Made by a program: the position numbers and the translations under genes. From JACVRW01 sp035705985 (GTDB lineage: Bacteria; Actinomycetota; Thermoleophilia; Solirubrobacterales; Thermoleophilaceae): a DNA stretch of 12,914 bases. Where the stretch lies: NCBI GenBank assembly GCA_035705985.1, contig DASSVP010000079.1, positions 1-12,914 of the forward strand, given 5' to 3'. Positions 1-6,741 of this stretch are shown here, piece after piece (position 1 is the stretch's first letter; each line of letters opens with the position of its first letter). Below the pieces are notes generated by a model. It was not told where the DNA came from. It saw only the letters and a list, made by a program, of their open reading frames with translations, and did no database searches.

Positions 1-243
1 CTCAAGGCCGATACGTACGCGTATCGCGACCGCCGCAACAAGAAGCGCGACTTCCGCCGCCTCTGGATCACCCGCATCAACGCCGCTGCTCGCCGCGAGG
101 GCATGAGCTACAGCCAGTTCATGCACGGCCTGAAGCTGGCCGAGATCGAGGTCGACCGCAAGGTGCTCGCGGACATCGCCGTCCGCGACCCCGAGATGTT
201 CCGACGTTTTGCCGAGAAAGCCCGGGAGGCCGCGGCCGCTTAA
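1..243 (+). CDS. rplT: Ribosomal protein bL20 (3' part)
   Basis: The window opens inside this gene in frame 1; 80 codons and a TAA stop remain. L20 binds 23S rRNA early in large-subunit assembly. The visible part matches the conserved globular C-terminal domain: a basic start with TYAYRDRRNKKRDFRRLWI, then RINAAARREGMSYSQFMHGL and a DRKVLADIAV segment, ending in an alanine-rich tail. Family members are about 115-125 residues, so roughly 35-45 N-terminal residues lie upstream of the window. In many bacteria, and in actinobacteria generally, this gene follows infC and rpmI; those would be just outside the left edge. A strong terminator begins about 30 bases after the stop, so this is the last gene of the ribosomal transcription unit. 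Identity is very secure from sequence and context. Confidence 0.97.
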   Translation, partial: LKADTYAYRDRRNKKRDFRRLWITRINAAARREGMSYSQFMHGLKLAEIEVDRKVLADIAVRDPEMFRRFAEKAREAAAA

Positions 244-273
244 GGCGATTGCGGACACCAAGACCTCTCCCGG

Positions 274-299
274 GCGCCTCAGATGAGGCGCTTTTTTTT
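274..299 (+). terminator. Rho-independent terminator after rplT
   Basis: A perfect 7-bp GC-rich stem (GCGCCTC at 274-280 with GAGGCGC at 285-291) and a 4-nt AGAT loop are followed at once by eight T residues (292-299). This is a textbook intrinsic terminator for the infC-rpmI-rplT unit. Its last T directly abuts the GTG start of the next gene, and its 3' arm contains GAGG (285-288) at a distance suitable for ribosome binding. Confidence 0.93.
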
Positions 300-953
300 G
301 TGATCACCTCCGCTGACAACGAGAAACTGAAGACCATCCGGAAGCTCCAGCAAAAGCGCTGGCGGACGAAGCTCGGGTTGTTCAGCGCCGAGGGAGAGGA
401 CCTCGTCGGGCCCGACCCTGAATTCATCCTCCGCTCCGGGGTGGACGTCGAGCCAGAGCTTCTCGACGCGGTCAGCACACTGGGGTCGGGTACCCGCGTG
501 ATCGGCGTCTACCGGCAGCGGTGGTCCGAGCCGGCAGGCGACGTCCTGGTCTATCTCCACGGCGTCGAAGATCCGGGCAACGTCGGCACGATCATCCGCT
601 CGGCCCACGCGCTCGCCGACGCCACGGTGGTTCTCGGCCCCGGATGCGCTGACCCGTACTCCCCGAAGGCAGTGCGGGCGTCCATGGGGTCGATCTTCAC
701 TCACCCGCCCGCACGAGCGACGCTCGACGATCTGGATGGCCGAAAAGTCGCCCTCGATGCAAAGGCGGACCGCGACCTGCGTGAGATCGATGTGACGAGC
801 CCGGTGGTCTTGGTGATGGGTTCGGAGAGAGGGGGGCTACCCGAGGGAGTCGAGAGGGCGCGCATCCCCGTTCACGCCGACTCCCTGAACGTCGCTATGG
901 CCGCGACCGTGGGCCTGTACGAGACGGCACTTAGGATGGCCGACGATGGCTGA
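300..953 (+). CDS. SpoU/TrmH-family RNA 2'-O-methyltransferase
   Basis: A SPOUT-class enzyme that transfers methyl from S-adenosylmethionine to a ribose 2'-OH of rRNA or tRNA; the exact target nucleotide cannot be read from sequence. From GTG 300 it is 217 residues. An N-terminal substrate-binding segment (about 1-60, ITSADNEKLKTIRKL...) precedes the catalytic knot, which has motif 1 NVGTIIR (94-100), motif 2 GSERGGLP (174-181) and motif 3 SLNVAMAATVGLYE (195-208). I chose GTG 300 because an in-frame TTG at 249 would place the terminator inside the coding region; GAGG at 285-288 gives a weak-to-fair ribosome binding site. The protein is somewhat shorter than typical TsnR/RlmB-like members (about 250-280), with a reduced N-terminal domain. 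Its last 8 bases overlap pheS. In actinobacteria this gene (often named tsnR) regularly lies between rplT and pheS. Confidence 0.9.
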   Translation: MITSADNEKLKTIRKLQQKRWRTKLGLFSAEGEDLVGPDPEFILRSGVDVEPELLDAVSTLGSGTRVIGVYRQRWSEPAGDVLVYLHGVEDPGNVGTIIRSAHALADATVVLGPGCADPYSPKAVRASMGSIFTHPPARATLDDLDGRKVALDAKADRDLREIDVTSPVVLVMGSERGGLPEGVERARIPVHADSLNVAMAATVGLYETALRMADDG

Positions 954-1998
954 CCTGGCTCAGCTCCGAGCGGACGCAGAAGGTTCGATAGGAGCAGCGC
1001 AAAGCACGCAGGAGCTCGAGGAGCTGCGTGTGCGCTACCTCGGGCGCAAGTCTGAGCTCACCGCGACGCTCAGGTCGATCGGCGAGCTGCCGCCGGACCA
1101 GCGCGGTTCGGTCGGGAAGGCGGCCAACGAGGTCCGCGTGGCGCTCGAGGAGCTGCTCGCGCGGCGCACCGCGGAGCTCGAGGCGGCGGAGCTGGACAGC
1201 CGCCTGGCCGAGGACCGCATCGACGTCACGCTGCCGGGCGACCCGCCGCAGCCGGCCGGTCGGCTCCACCTGGTCTCGCAGATCAGGCGGCAGATGGAGG
1301 ACATCTTCATCGGGCTCGGCTTCGCGGTGCTCGAGGGCCCGGAGATCGACTACGAGTACTACAACTTCACGGCGCTGAACCACCCGCCGGAGCACCCGGC
1401 GCGGGCGCCGCAGGACACCTTCTACCTCTCGGAGCACGTGGTGCTCCGCACGCACACCTCGCCGATGCAGGTGCGAGCGATGGAGGCCCAGCGACCGCCG
1501 GTCTACATCGTCGTGCCGGGGCGGGTCTACCGGCCAGACACGCCGGACGCCACGCACGTGCCGATGTTCCACCAGCTCGAGGGCCTCGCCATCGACGAGG
1601 ACATCACGCTCGCCGACCTCCAGGGCGTGCTGCTCGCCTTCGCGCGCCAGATGTTCGGCGAGCACACCGAGGTGCGGCTGCGGCCGGGCTACTTCCCGTT
1701 CACCGAGCCGAGCGTCGAGGTGGACGTGTCCTGCTTCCGCTGCGGCGGCACGGGCTACGAGGGCTCCCAGCGCTGCGGCACCTGCAAGGGCGAGGCGTGG
1801 ATCGAGATCCTCGGGTCCGGGATGGTCGACCCGAACGTGCTCGACTACGTGCGCTCGAACGGCTACGACAGCGAGCGGGTGCAGGGTTTCGCGTTCGGCA
1901 TGGGGATCGAGCGGATCGCGAGCGTGGTCCACGAGGTGCCGGACCTGCGGATGCTCTACGAGAACGACGCGCGACTCTTGGAGCAGTTCGGCGCATGA
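946..1998 (+). CDS. pheS: Phenylalanyl-tRNA synthetase alpha subunit
   Basis: Catalytic subunit of the cytoplasmic alpha2beta2 class II synthetase that charges tRNA-Phe. The 350 residues show an N-terminal helical, probably coiled-coil arm (1-90), then the class II core: THTSPMQVRAM (169-179), motif 2 around RVYRPDTPDATHVPMFHQLEG (193-213), PGYFPFTEPSVEVDV (247-261) and motif 3 FAFGMGIERIA (315-325). A four-cysteine insert, C263-X2-C266-X10-C277-X2-C280, lies just before the conserved GSGMVDPNVL and looks like a small zinc-binding knuckle. ATG 946 is preceded by AGGA at 933-936, 9 nt upstream. The start overlaps the methyltransferase gene by 8 bases, and the end overlaps pheT by ATGA, so translation is probably coupled along the unit. 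Codons 1-22 use many A/T-ending codons; the rest is almost all G/C-ending. Confidence 0.97.
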   Translation: MADLAQLRADAEGSIGAAQSTQELEELRVRYLGRKSELTATLRSIGELPPDQRGSVGKAANEVRVALEELLARRTAELEAAELDSRLAEDRIDVTLPGDPPQPAGRLHLVSQIRRQMEDIFIGLGFAVLEGPEIDYEYYNFTALNHPPEHPARAPQDTFYLSEHVVLRTHTSPMQVRAMEAQRPPVYIVVPGRVYRPDTPDATHVPMFHQLEGLAIDEDITLADLQGVLLAFARQMFGEHTEVRLRPGYFPFTEPSVEVDVSCFRCGGTGYEGSQRCGTCKGEAWIEILGSGMVDPNVLDYVRSNGYDSERVQGFAFGMGIERIASVVHEVPDLRMLYENDARLLEQFGA

Positions 1999-4421
1999 GA
2001 GTCCCGGTCGGATGGTTGAGCGAGTACTGCGACCCGGGCGTGCCGGCGGAGCAGATCGCCGACGTGCTCACGATGGCCGGCCTGAAGCTCGAGCGCCTGC
2101 ACCGGGTGGGCGTGGGCGACCCGGCCGGCTTCGTTGTCGGCCGCGTGCTGAGCGCGGAGCGGCATCCCGACGCGGACAGGCTCACGGTGTGCAGCGTGGA
2201 CATCGGCGCGGGCGAGCCGAGCACGATCGTCTGCGGGGCGCCGAACGTCGCCGCCGGCCAGACGGTCGCGGTCGCGCGCCCCGGGGCCATGATGCCCGAC
2301 GGCACGAAGCTCGGCGAGGCGAAGCTGCGCGGCGTGAGGTCGAGCGGCATGATCCTCGCGGAGGACGAGGTCGGGATCGGGATGGATCACGACGGGATCA
2401 TGGTCCTCGGCGAGGGGCCGGCGACGGGAGCCCCGCTCTCGGAGCACCTGCCGATCGTCGACCACGTGCTCGAGATCGAGATCACGCCGAACCGGCCGGA
2501 CGCGATGGGCGTGTACGGCGTGGCGCGCGACCTGCACGCGGTCAGCGCCGCCGCGCTGGCGCCGGACCCGACGGAAGCGGACGCCGAGCCGTCCGGGTCG
2601 GACACCGCCGAGGACCACGCGAGCGTCGAGATCGCCGACCCCGAGATCTGCCTGCGCTTCACCACGCGCGTGTTCGAGGACGTGAAGCCGGGCCCGTCGC
2701 CGCTGTGGTTGAAGCAGCGTCTGATGGCCGCGGGGCAGCGGCCCATCTCGAACGTCGTGGACATCACGAACTACGTGATGCTCGCCACCGGACAGCCGCT
2801 GCACGCGTTCGACCTCGACGAGGTGCGCGGGCGCCGGATCGTCGTCCGCCGGGCGGAGGTCGGCGAGAAGATGACCACGCTCGACGACGTCGAGCGCACG
2901 TTCAGCTCCGAGATGGCGCTCGTGTGTGACGCCGAAGGGCCGAGCGGAATCGCCGGGATCATGGGCGGCCAGATCTCCGAGGTCTCGGAGAAGACGACGC
3001 GCGTCTTGATGGAGGCGGCCACCTGGGTTGGGCCGAACATCATGCGGACGTCGAAGGCGCTCGGCCTGCGGACTGAGGCGTCGGCGCGCTTCGAGAAGCA
3101 GCTGCACCCCGAGCTGGCGATCGCCGCGCAGCGGCTCGCGGCGAAGCTGATGGTTGAGCTGTGCGGGGCGCGCTGCGTGCCGGGGACGATCGACGCGTAT
3201 CCCGAGCAGGTCGACACGCCGGTCATCAGGCTTCGTCCCGAGCGGATGGAGAAGCTGCTGGGCGAGCAGATCGACGACGCCACGACCCGGGGGATCCTCG
3301 AGCGCCTCGGGTTCGGGGATACCGGCGACGGCTGGAAGGTCCCGCCGTGGCGGTATGCCGACGTTCAGCGCGAGGCCGACCTGATCGAGGAGGTCGCGCG
3401 GATCCACGGGCTCGACAAGCTGCCCACGACGCTGCCCGCCCGCGGCGCCGCAATCGGACGGCTCACCGGCAGCCAGCCGCTGCGTCGCCGGCTCGAGGAC
3501 CTGCTGCGCGACCGCGGGCTGCTCGAGGCGATCTCCTACAGCTTCACGTCGCCCGCGGCGCTCGGCCGGCTGCGGCTGCCGGACCAGGAGACGGTCCAGG
3601 TGGCCAACCCGCTGAGCGAGGACCTGAGCGTGATGCGTCCGCTGCTGCTGCCCGGCCTCCTCGACGCGGCGCGCCACAATGCCGCGCACGGGCGGGCGGG
3701 GGTGGCGCTGTTCGAGTCCGCCCATGTGTACCTCCCGGCGGGGCCGCTGGAGCCGGCGCCCGACGGCTCGCCGGCCGGCGCGACGCCGGCGAACGAGACG
3801 AAGCACCTGGGCGCGCTCCTGACGGAGGCGGCCCCGGGCGGCTGGCGCAGGTCCGCGCGCCCGGCGGACTTCTACGCTGCGAAGGCGCTCCTGCAGGCGC
3901 TGCTGGAGGCTGCCGGCATCGACTGGCGCGCGGAGCCGGCGGCCCAGCCCTTCCTCCATCCAGGCAGGTCCGCCTCGATCGTCACGTCAGAGGGCGTCGG
4001 GCTCGGCTGGCTCGGCGAGCTGCATCCGCTCGTCCTGCGCGAATGGGAGCTTCAGGGGCCGGCGGCGGGGTTCGAGCTGAACGTCGACCTCGTGCACGAG
4101 CTCACCCACGGCCGCGTCGCCACCTACAGCGACGTCACGAGCTTCCCCGCCGTGCTTCAGGACATCGCCGTGATCGTTCCCGAGGACGTCCCGGCGGCCG
4201 GGCTGGCCGGGGTCGTGCGAGCGGGTGCAGGCGACCTGCTCACCGCGCTGGAGGTGTTCGACCTCTACCACGGCGAGCAGGTCGGAGAGGGCAACAAGTC
4301 ACTCGCCCTGCGCCTCGAGTTCCGCGCACCGGACCGAACGCTCACCGACGACGAGGTCGCGGAGCGCCGCGCCGCGATCGAGAAGGAGCTGGAGTCGATC
4401 GGAGGCCGCCTCCGTGCCTGA
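1995..4421 (+). CDS. pheT: Phenylalanyl-tRNA synthetase beta subunit
   Basis: Partner of PheS; it recognises tRNA-Phe and edits mischarged tyrosine. The 808 residues are the normal bacterial length and domain order: N-terminal segment (1-40), EMAP/OB-like tRNA-binding domain (about 41-152, with VLSAERHPDADRLTVCSV and CGAPNV), B3/B4 editing domain (about 211-392, with PISNVVDITNYVMLATGQPLHAFD), B5 DNA-binding-like domain (about 408-476), the degenerate synthetase core (about 485-700) and a C-terminal ferredoxin-fold anticodon-binding domain (about 713-808, SFPAVLQDIAVIVP ... LTDDEVAERR). The start is ATG 1995 in the ATGA overlap with pheS; the frame is open further upstream, but MRVPVGWLSEY is the conserved PheT beginning. 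Only 12 nt separate its stop from argC, so the arginine genes are probably read through from here. Confidence 0.97.
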   Translation: MRVPVGWLSEYCDPGVPAEQIADVLTMAGLKLERLHRVGVGDPAGFVVGRVLSAERHPDADRLTVCSVDIGAGEPSTIVCGAPNVAAGQTVAVARPGAMMPDGTKLGEAKLRGVRSSGMILAEDEVGIGMDHDGIMVLGEGPATGAPLSEHLPIVDHVLEIEITPNRPDAMGVYGVARDLHAVSAAALAPDPTEADAEPSGSDTAEDHASVEIADPEICLRFTTRVFEDVKPGPSPLWLKQRLMAAGQRPISNVVDITNYVMLATGQPLHAFDLDEVRGRRIVVRRAEVGEKMTTLDDVERTFSSEMALVCDAEGPSGIAGIMGGQISEVSEKTTRVLMEAATWVGPNIMRTSKALGLRTEASARFEKQLHPELAIAAQRLAAKLMVELCGARCVPGTIDAYPEQVDTPVIRLRPERMEKLLGEQIDDATTRGILERLGFGDTGDGWKVPPWRYADVQREADLIEEVARIHGLDKLPTTLPARGAAIGRLTGSQPLRRRLEDLLRDRGLLEAISYSFTSPAALGRLRLPDQETVQVANPLSEDLSVMRPLLLPGLLDAARHNAAHGRAGVALFESAHVYLPAGPLEPAPDGSPAGATPANETKHLGALLTEAAPGGWRRSARPADFYAAKALLQALLEAAGIDWRAEPAAQPFLHPGRSASIVTSEGVGLGWLGELHPLVLREWELQGPAAGFELNVDLVHELTHGRVATYSDVTSFPAVLQDIAVIVPEDVPAAGLAGVVRAGAGDLLTALEVFDLYHGEQVGEGNKSLALRLEFRAPDRTLTDDEVAERRAAIEKELESIGGRLRA

Positions 4422-4433
4422 GCGGATTCCCGC

Positions 4434-5408
4434 ATGACCTCCGACGGCGTCGCCGTGATCGGCGCCGCGGGCTATGGGGGCGCGGTCGCGGCCGCGATAC
4501 TGCGCCGGCATCCCTCGCTCGAGCTCACAGCGGTCACGGCTCGGTCGGATGCCGGGCGGCGTCACGACGAGCTCTATCCGCGCTACCGCGTCCCGCTCGA
4601 GCTCGAGGAGTTCGACGCTGACGGGGTCGCCGAGCGCGCGGGGGCCGCGGTCGTCGCCTATCCGCACGGCGCCGCCGCGCCCGCCGTCAAGGCGCTCCGC
4701 GAGCGCGGCCTCAGGGTGGTGGACCTCTCCGCCGACTTCCGCCTCGGCCGCGAGCTCTACGAGCGCTGGTACCAACCTCACGACGCGCCCGAGCTGCTCG
4801 ACGATGCCGTCTACGGCCTCACCGAGGCCCACCGCGAGGAGATCGCGGGCGCGGAGCTGGTGGCCGCGCCCGGGTGCTATCCGACCGCCGCGCTGCTGGC
4901 CCTCTGGCCGCTGCGCGACGACATCACGGACGTCGTCGTCGACGCCAAGTCGGGCGTCTCGGGCGCCGGCCGCGAGGCCACGCAGGCGACCCACTTCGTG
5001 TCCGTCACCGAGAACGTGCAGGCATACAAGGTCGAGGGCCACCGCCACGCGGCCGAGCTCGAGCAGGAGCTCGGGAAAGGCACCTCGTTCACGTTCGTGC
5101 CCCATCTCGTTCCGGTAGAGCAGGGGCTGCTCGCGAGCTGTTACGCGAAGACGGGCCTCGACGCGCAAGCCGTGCGCGACCGCTACGAGGAGGCGTACGC
5201 CGACGAGCCCTTCATAGACCTCGTCGACGAGCCGCCCGGCACCGCCGACGTGCGCGAGACCAACCGCTGCCGGATCCACGTGACGACAGTCGGCGACCGG
5301 CTCGTGGTGCTGTCCGCGATCGACAACCTCTGGAAGGGCGCGGCCGGGCAAGCGGTGCAGGACCTGAACGTGATGCTCGGCCTGCCGGAGACGGAGGGCC
5401 TCGAGTGA
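4434..5408 (+). CDS. argC: N-acetyl-gamma-glutamyl-phosphate reductase
   Basis: Reduces N-acetyl-gamma-glutamyl phosphate to the semialdehyde with NADPH, the third step of arginine synthesis, in the cytoplasm. The 324 residues show the N-terminal dinucleotide loop GAAGYGG (10-16), SADFRL and YGLTEAHRE segments, and the catalytic cysteine in APGCYPTA (C148). KSGVSGAGREATQATHF and VEGHRHAAELEQ, with the likely catalytic histidine, and the terminal DNLWKGAAGQAVQDLN are all typical of the family. Length is close to the usual 310-350 residues. ATG 4434 lies 12 nt after the pheT stop with a modest GCGGA ribosome binding site 7 nt upstream. There is no room for a separate promoter or operator before it except inside pheT. 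It is followed by the only sizeable spacer between position 300 and the end of the window. Confidence 0.97.
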   Translation: MTSDGVAVIGAAGYGGAVAAAILRRHPSLELTAVTARSDAGRRHDELYPRYRVPLELEEFDADGVAERAGAAVVAYPHGAAAPAVKALRERGLRVVDLSADFRLGRELYERWYQPHDAPELLDDAVYGLTEAHREEIAGAELVAAPGCYPTAALLALWPLRDDITDVVVDAKSGVSGAGREATQATHFVSVTENVQAYKVEGHRHAAELEQELGKGTSFTFVPHLVPVEQGLLASCYAKTGLDAQAVRDRYEEAYADEPFIDLVDEPPGTADVRETNRCRIHVTTVGDRLVVLSAIDNLWKGAAGQAVQDLNVMLGLPETEGLE

Positions 5409-5409
5409 C

Positions 5410-5470
5410 CCCCCACACCGGGCCACTGGCACATCGATTCGGTGTGGAGGACCCAATCCATGCGCCAGTG
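5410..5470 (+). promoter_or_regulatory. Structured RNA element (hairpin and pseudoknot) in the argC-argJ spacer
   Basis: Two interlocking inverted repeats are visible. First, 5424-5442 pairs with 5452-5470: 16 of 19 positions are Watson-Crick, broken by three single mismatches (5431/5463, 5435/5459, 5440/5454). The 9-nt loop TGTGGAGGA (5443-5451) contains a full GGAGGA ribosome binding site. Second, CCACACCG at 5413-5420 is perfectly complementary to CGGTGTGG at 5440-5447; with one C/A mismatch this extends to 5410 and 5450. Because the second helix uses the loop of the first, both together form an H-type pseudoknot that would hide the ribosome binding site, while the ATG at 5460-5462 is paired with CAT at 5432-5434. 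A competing local hairpin (5430-5436 with 5440-5446, one G-U) could act as the alternative state. I do not recognise a known riboswitch class. Function is inferred from position. Confidence 0.72.
5446..5451 (+). promoter_or_regulatory. Ribosome binding site of the arginine-rich leader ORF
   Basis: GGAGGA, the best Shine-Dalgarno match noticed in the window, ends 8 nt before ATG 5460. It lies in the apical loop of the long hairpin, and GG at 5446-5447 (and, with one mismatch, GG at 5449-5450) can pair with upstream cytosines. Its use therefore probably depends on RNA folding. Confidence 0.7.
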
Positions 5471-5495
5471 CGGGTGGAGAGAGCGGCGGCGGTGA
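5460..5495 (+). CDS. Candidate arginine-rich leader peptide before argJ
   Basis: ATG 5460 opens an 11-codon ORF reading MRQCGWRERRR and ending at TGA 5493-5495. Five of 11 residues are arginine (CGC, AGA, CGG, CGG, CGG), with three in a row directly before the stop. A GGAGGA ribosome binding site sits at ideal distance. The stop is 7 nt before the GTG start of argJ, which has only a weak ribosome binding site, so reinitiation or coupling is plausible. The start codon and codons 2-4 are in the 3' arm of the upstream hairpin. This is the layout expected of a translation-sensing attenuator for an arginine operon: slow decoding of arginine codons would change which RNA helices can form. Caution: CGG repeats arise easily in GC-rich DNA, and no expression evidence is available, so the peptide is a candidate only. 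Confidence 0.55.
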   Translation: MRQCGWRERRR

Positions 5496-5502
5496 CGTTC
5501 TC

Positions 5503-6741
5503 GTGACGGCGGGCGCACGTGGTGCGACGTTCTTCCGCTCGCGGTGGGTGGAGGCGCCCGAGCATGTGACCGAGCTCGACTCGCACCTGCTGCCGGCCGG
5601 CTTCCGCGCCGCCGGGGTCGCGGCCGGCATCAAGCCGGAGGGCCCTGACGTTGGGGTGCTCGCCTCTGACGAGCCGGACACCGTCTCGGCCGCGCGCTTC
5701 ACGACGAACGCGCGCGTGGGCGCGCCCGTGATCGTCTCGCGTGAGGCCGAGCTCGACCGGCTCCGGGCGGTGGTGGCCAACTCCGGCTCCTCGAACGTGG
5801 GCGACGGGCAGCGTGGCCTCGACACCGCGCGGGCGATGCAGGCCGCCACAGCCGAGGAGCTCGATGTGGAGCCGGGGAAGGTGGCGGTCGCGTCCACCGG
5901 GGTGATCGGCCTGGAGCTCCCGCGTGACAGGGTCGTCGCGGGCGTGCGTTCCGCGTGTCGGGGACTGGGGGAGGGGACCGAGGAGTTCTCGCGCGCCATC
6001 CTCACCAGCGACGCCGGCCCCAAGCGGGCCTGCCTCGAGGTCTCGCTGCCCGCCGGCACGGTTCGCCTCTCCGCCCAGGCGAAGGGCGCCGGCATGATCT
6101 CGCCGCGCCACGCGACGATGTTCTGCTTCGTCCAGACCGACGCCGCGCTCGGCGCCGACACCCTGGACCTCCTCACCGGCGTCTGCGTGAAGCGCTCGTT
6201 CGACAGGATCAGCGTCGACGGCCAGCTCTCGACCAGCGACACGGTCGTGGCGATGGCTAGCGGCGCCTCGGGCATCCGCGTGGAGCCCGAGTCGCCCGAC
6301 GAGCTCGCCCTCGGCGAGGCGCTCGACGCCCTCCTGCGCCAGCTTGCGCTCGAGATCGTGCACGACGGCGAGGGCGCGCGGCGCGTGGGCCGCATCGTCG
6401 TGGCCGGACATCCGGAGTCGGTCGAGCCGGTGGCGCGCGCGGTCGCCAACTCGCCGCTCGTGAAGACCGCACTGTACGGCGGCGACCCGAACTTCGGCAG
6501 GATCCTCCAGGCCGCCGGCCAGGTCTGGCCGCCCGGGGAGCCGTTCGTCGTGGACCTCTACATCGAGGGCCACCAGGTGGTCGCCGCGGGGGACGCGGTC
6601 GAGCCGGCGCCGGCGGAGCTCGTGCAGGGCGACGAGGTGGAGTACGCGCTGACGCTGCCCGGCGAGGGCGGCGAGACCGAGGTCTTCTTCTCCGACCTCG
6701 GCCCGGACTACGTCAACTTCAACGCGGAGTACACGTCGTGA
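5503..6741 (+). CDS. argJ: Glutamate N-acetyltransferase / ornithine acetyltransferase
   Basis: Transfers acetyl from N-acetylornithine to glutamate, recycling the acetyl group; many homologues also use acetyl-CoA. It is a self-cleaving N-terminal nucleophile enzyme. From GTG 5503 it has 412 residues. Oxyanion-hole Thr-Gly is in ASTGVIG (T132, G133); KGAGM (194-198) precedes the cleavage site HA|TM, with T205 as nucleophile. SFDRISVDGQLSTSDT (232-247), HDGEGA (288-293) and GGDPNFGRI (326-334) follow, ending NAEYTS. Two regions diverge: the usual NSGNANACTG reads NSGSSNVGDG (93-102), and the usual WTCDL-type C-terminal strand reads FFSDL. The start is uncertain: GTG 5566 has GGAGG 11 nt upstream, but FFRSRWVEAPEH before it looks coding, so I kept 5503. 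The stop overlaps argB by GTGA. Confidence 0.92.
   Translation: MTAGARGATFFRSRWVEAPEHVTELDSHLLPAGFRAAGVAAGIKPEGPDVGVLASDEPDTVSAARFTTNARVGAPVIVSREAELDRLRAVVANSGSSNVGDGQRGLDTARAMQAATAEELDVEPGKVAVASTGVIGLELPRDRVVAGVRSACRGLGEGTEEFSRAILTSDAGPKRACLEVSLPAGTVRLSAQAKGAGMISPRHATMFCFVQTDAALGADTLDLLTGVCVKRSFDRISVDGQLSTSDTVVAMASGASGIRVEPESPDELALGEALDALLRQLALEIVHDGEGARRVGRIVVAGHPESVEPVARAVANSPLVKTALYGGDPNFGRILQAAGQVWPPGEPFVVDLYIEGHQVVAAGDAVEPAPAELVQGDEVEYALTLPGEGGETEVFFSDLGPDYVNFNAEYTS

Noticed and set aside
249..299. TTG 249 as an earlier start of the methyltransferase
   Set aside because: It would place a perfect intrinsic terminator with eight T residues inside the coding sequence, and the added residues do not resemble the family.
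4400..4414. CGGAGG-CCG-CCTCCG hairpin at the end of pheT
   Set aside because: Six pairs made of Gly-Gly-Arg codons, with no T-tract and no link to the argC start; probably chance in GC-rich coding DNA.
5464..5495. T-box antiterminator (GGGTGG followed by GCGG near 5472-5486)
   Set aside because: The conserved TGGNACCGCG core is not present, there is no recognisable stem I or specifier loop, and the spacer is too short.
5803..5808. Loss of the ArgJ oxyanion-hole threonine through the NVGDG substitution
   Set aside because: Spacing to the nucleophile T205 places the oxyanion Thr-Gly at T132-G133 in ASTGVIG, which is intact; the altered block is a different conserved region.
4299..6449. Very long open frames on the minus strand opposite argC/argJ, and similar ones opposite pheT (1956-3959) and argD
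   Set aside because: They lie antisense to genes with clear family motifs, give arginine/alanine/proline-rich low-complexity translations, and are the usual by-product of high third-position GC.
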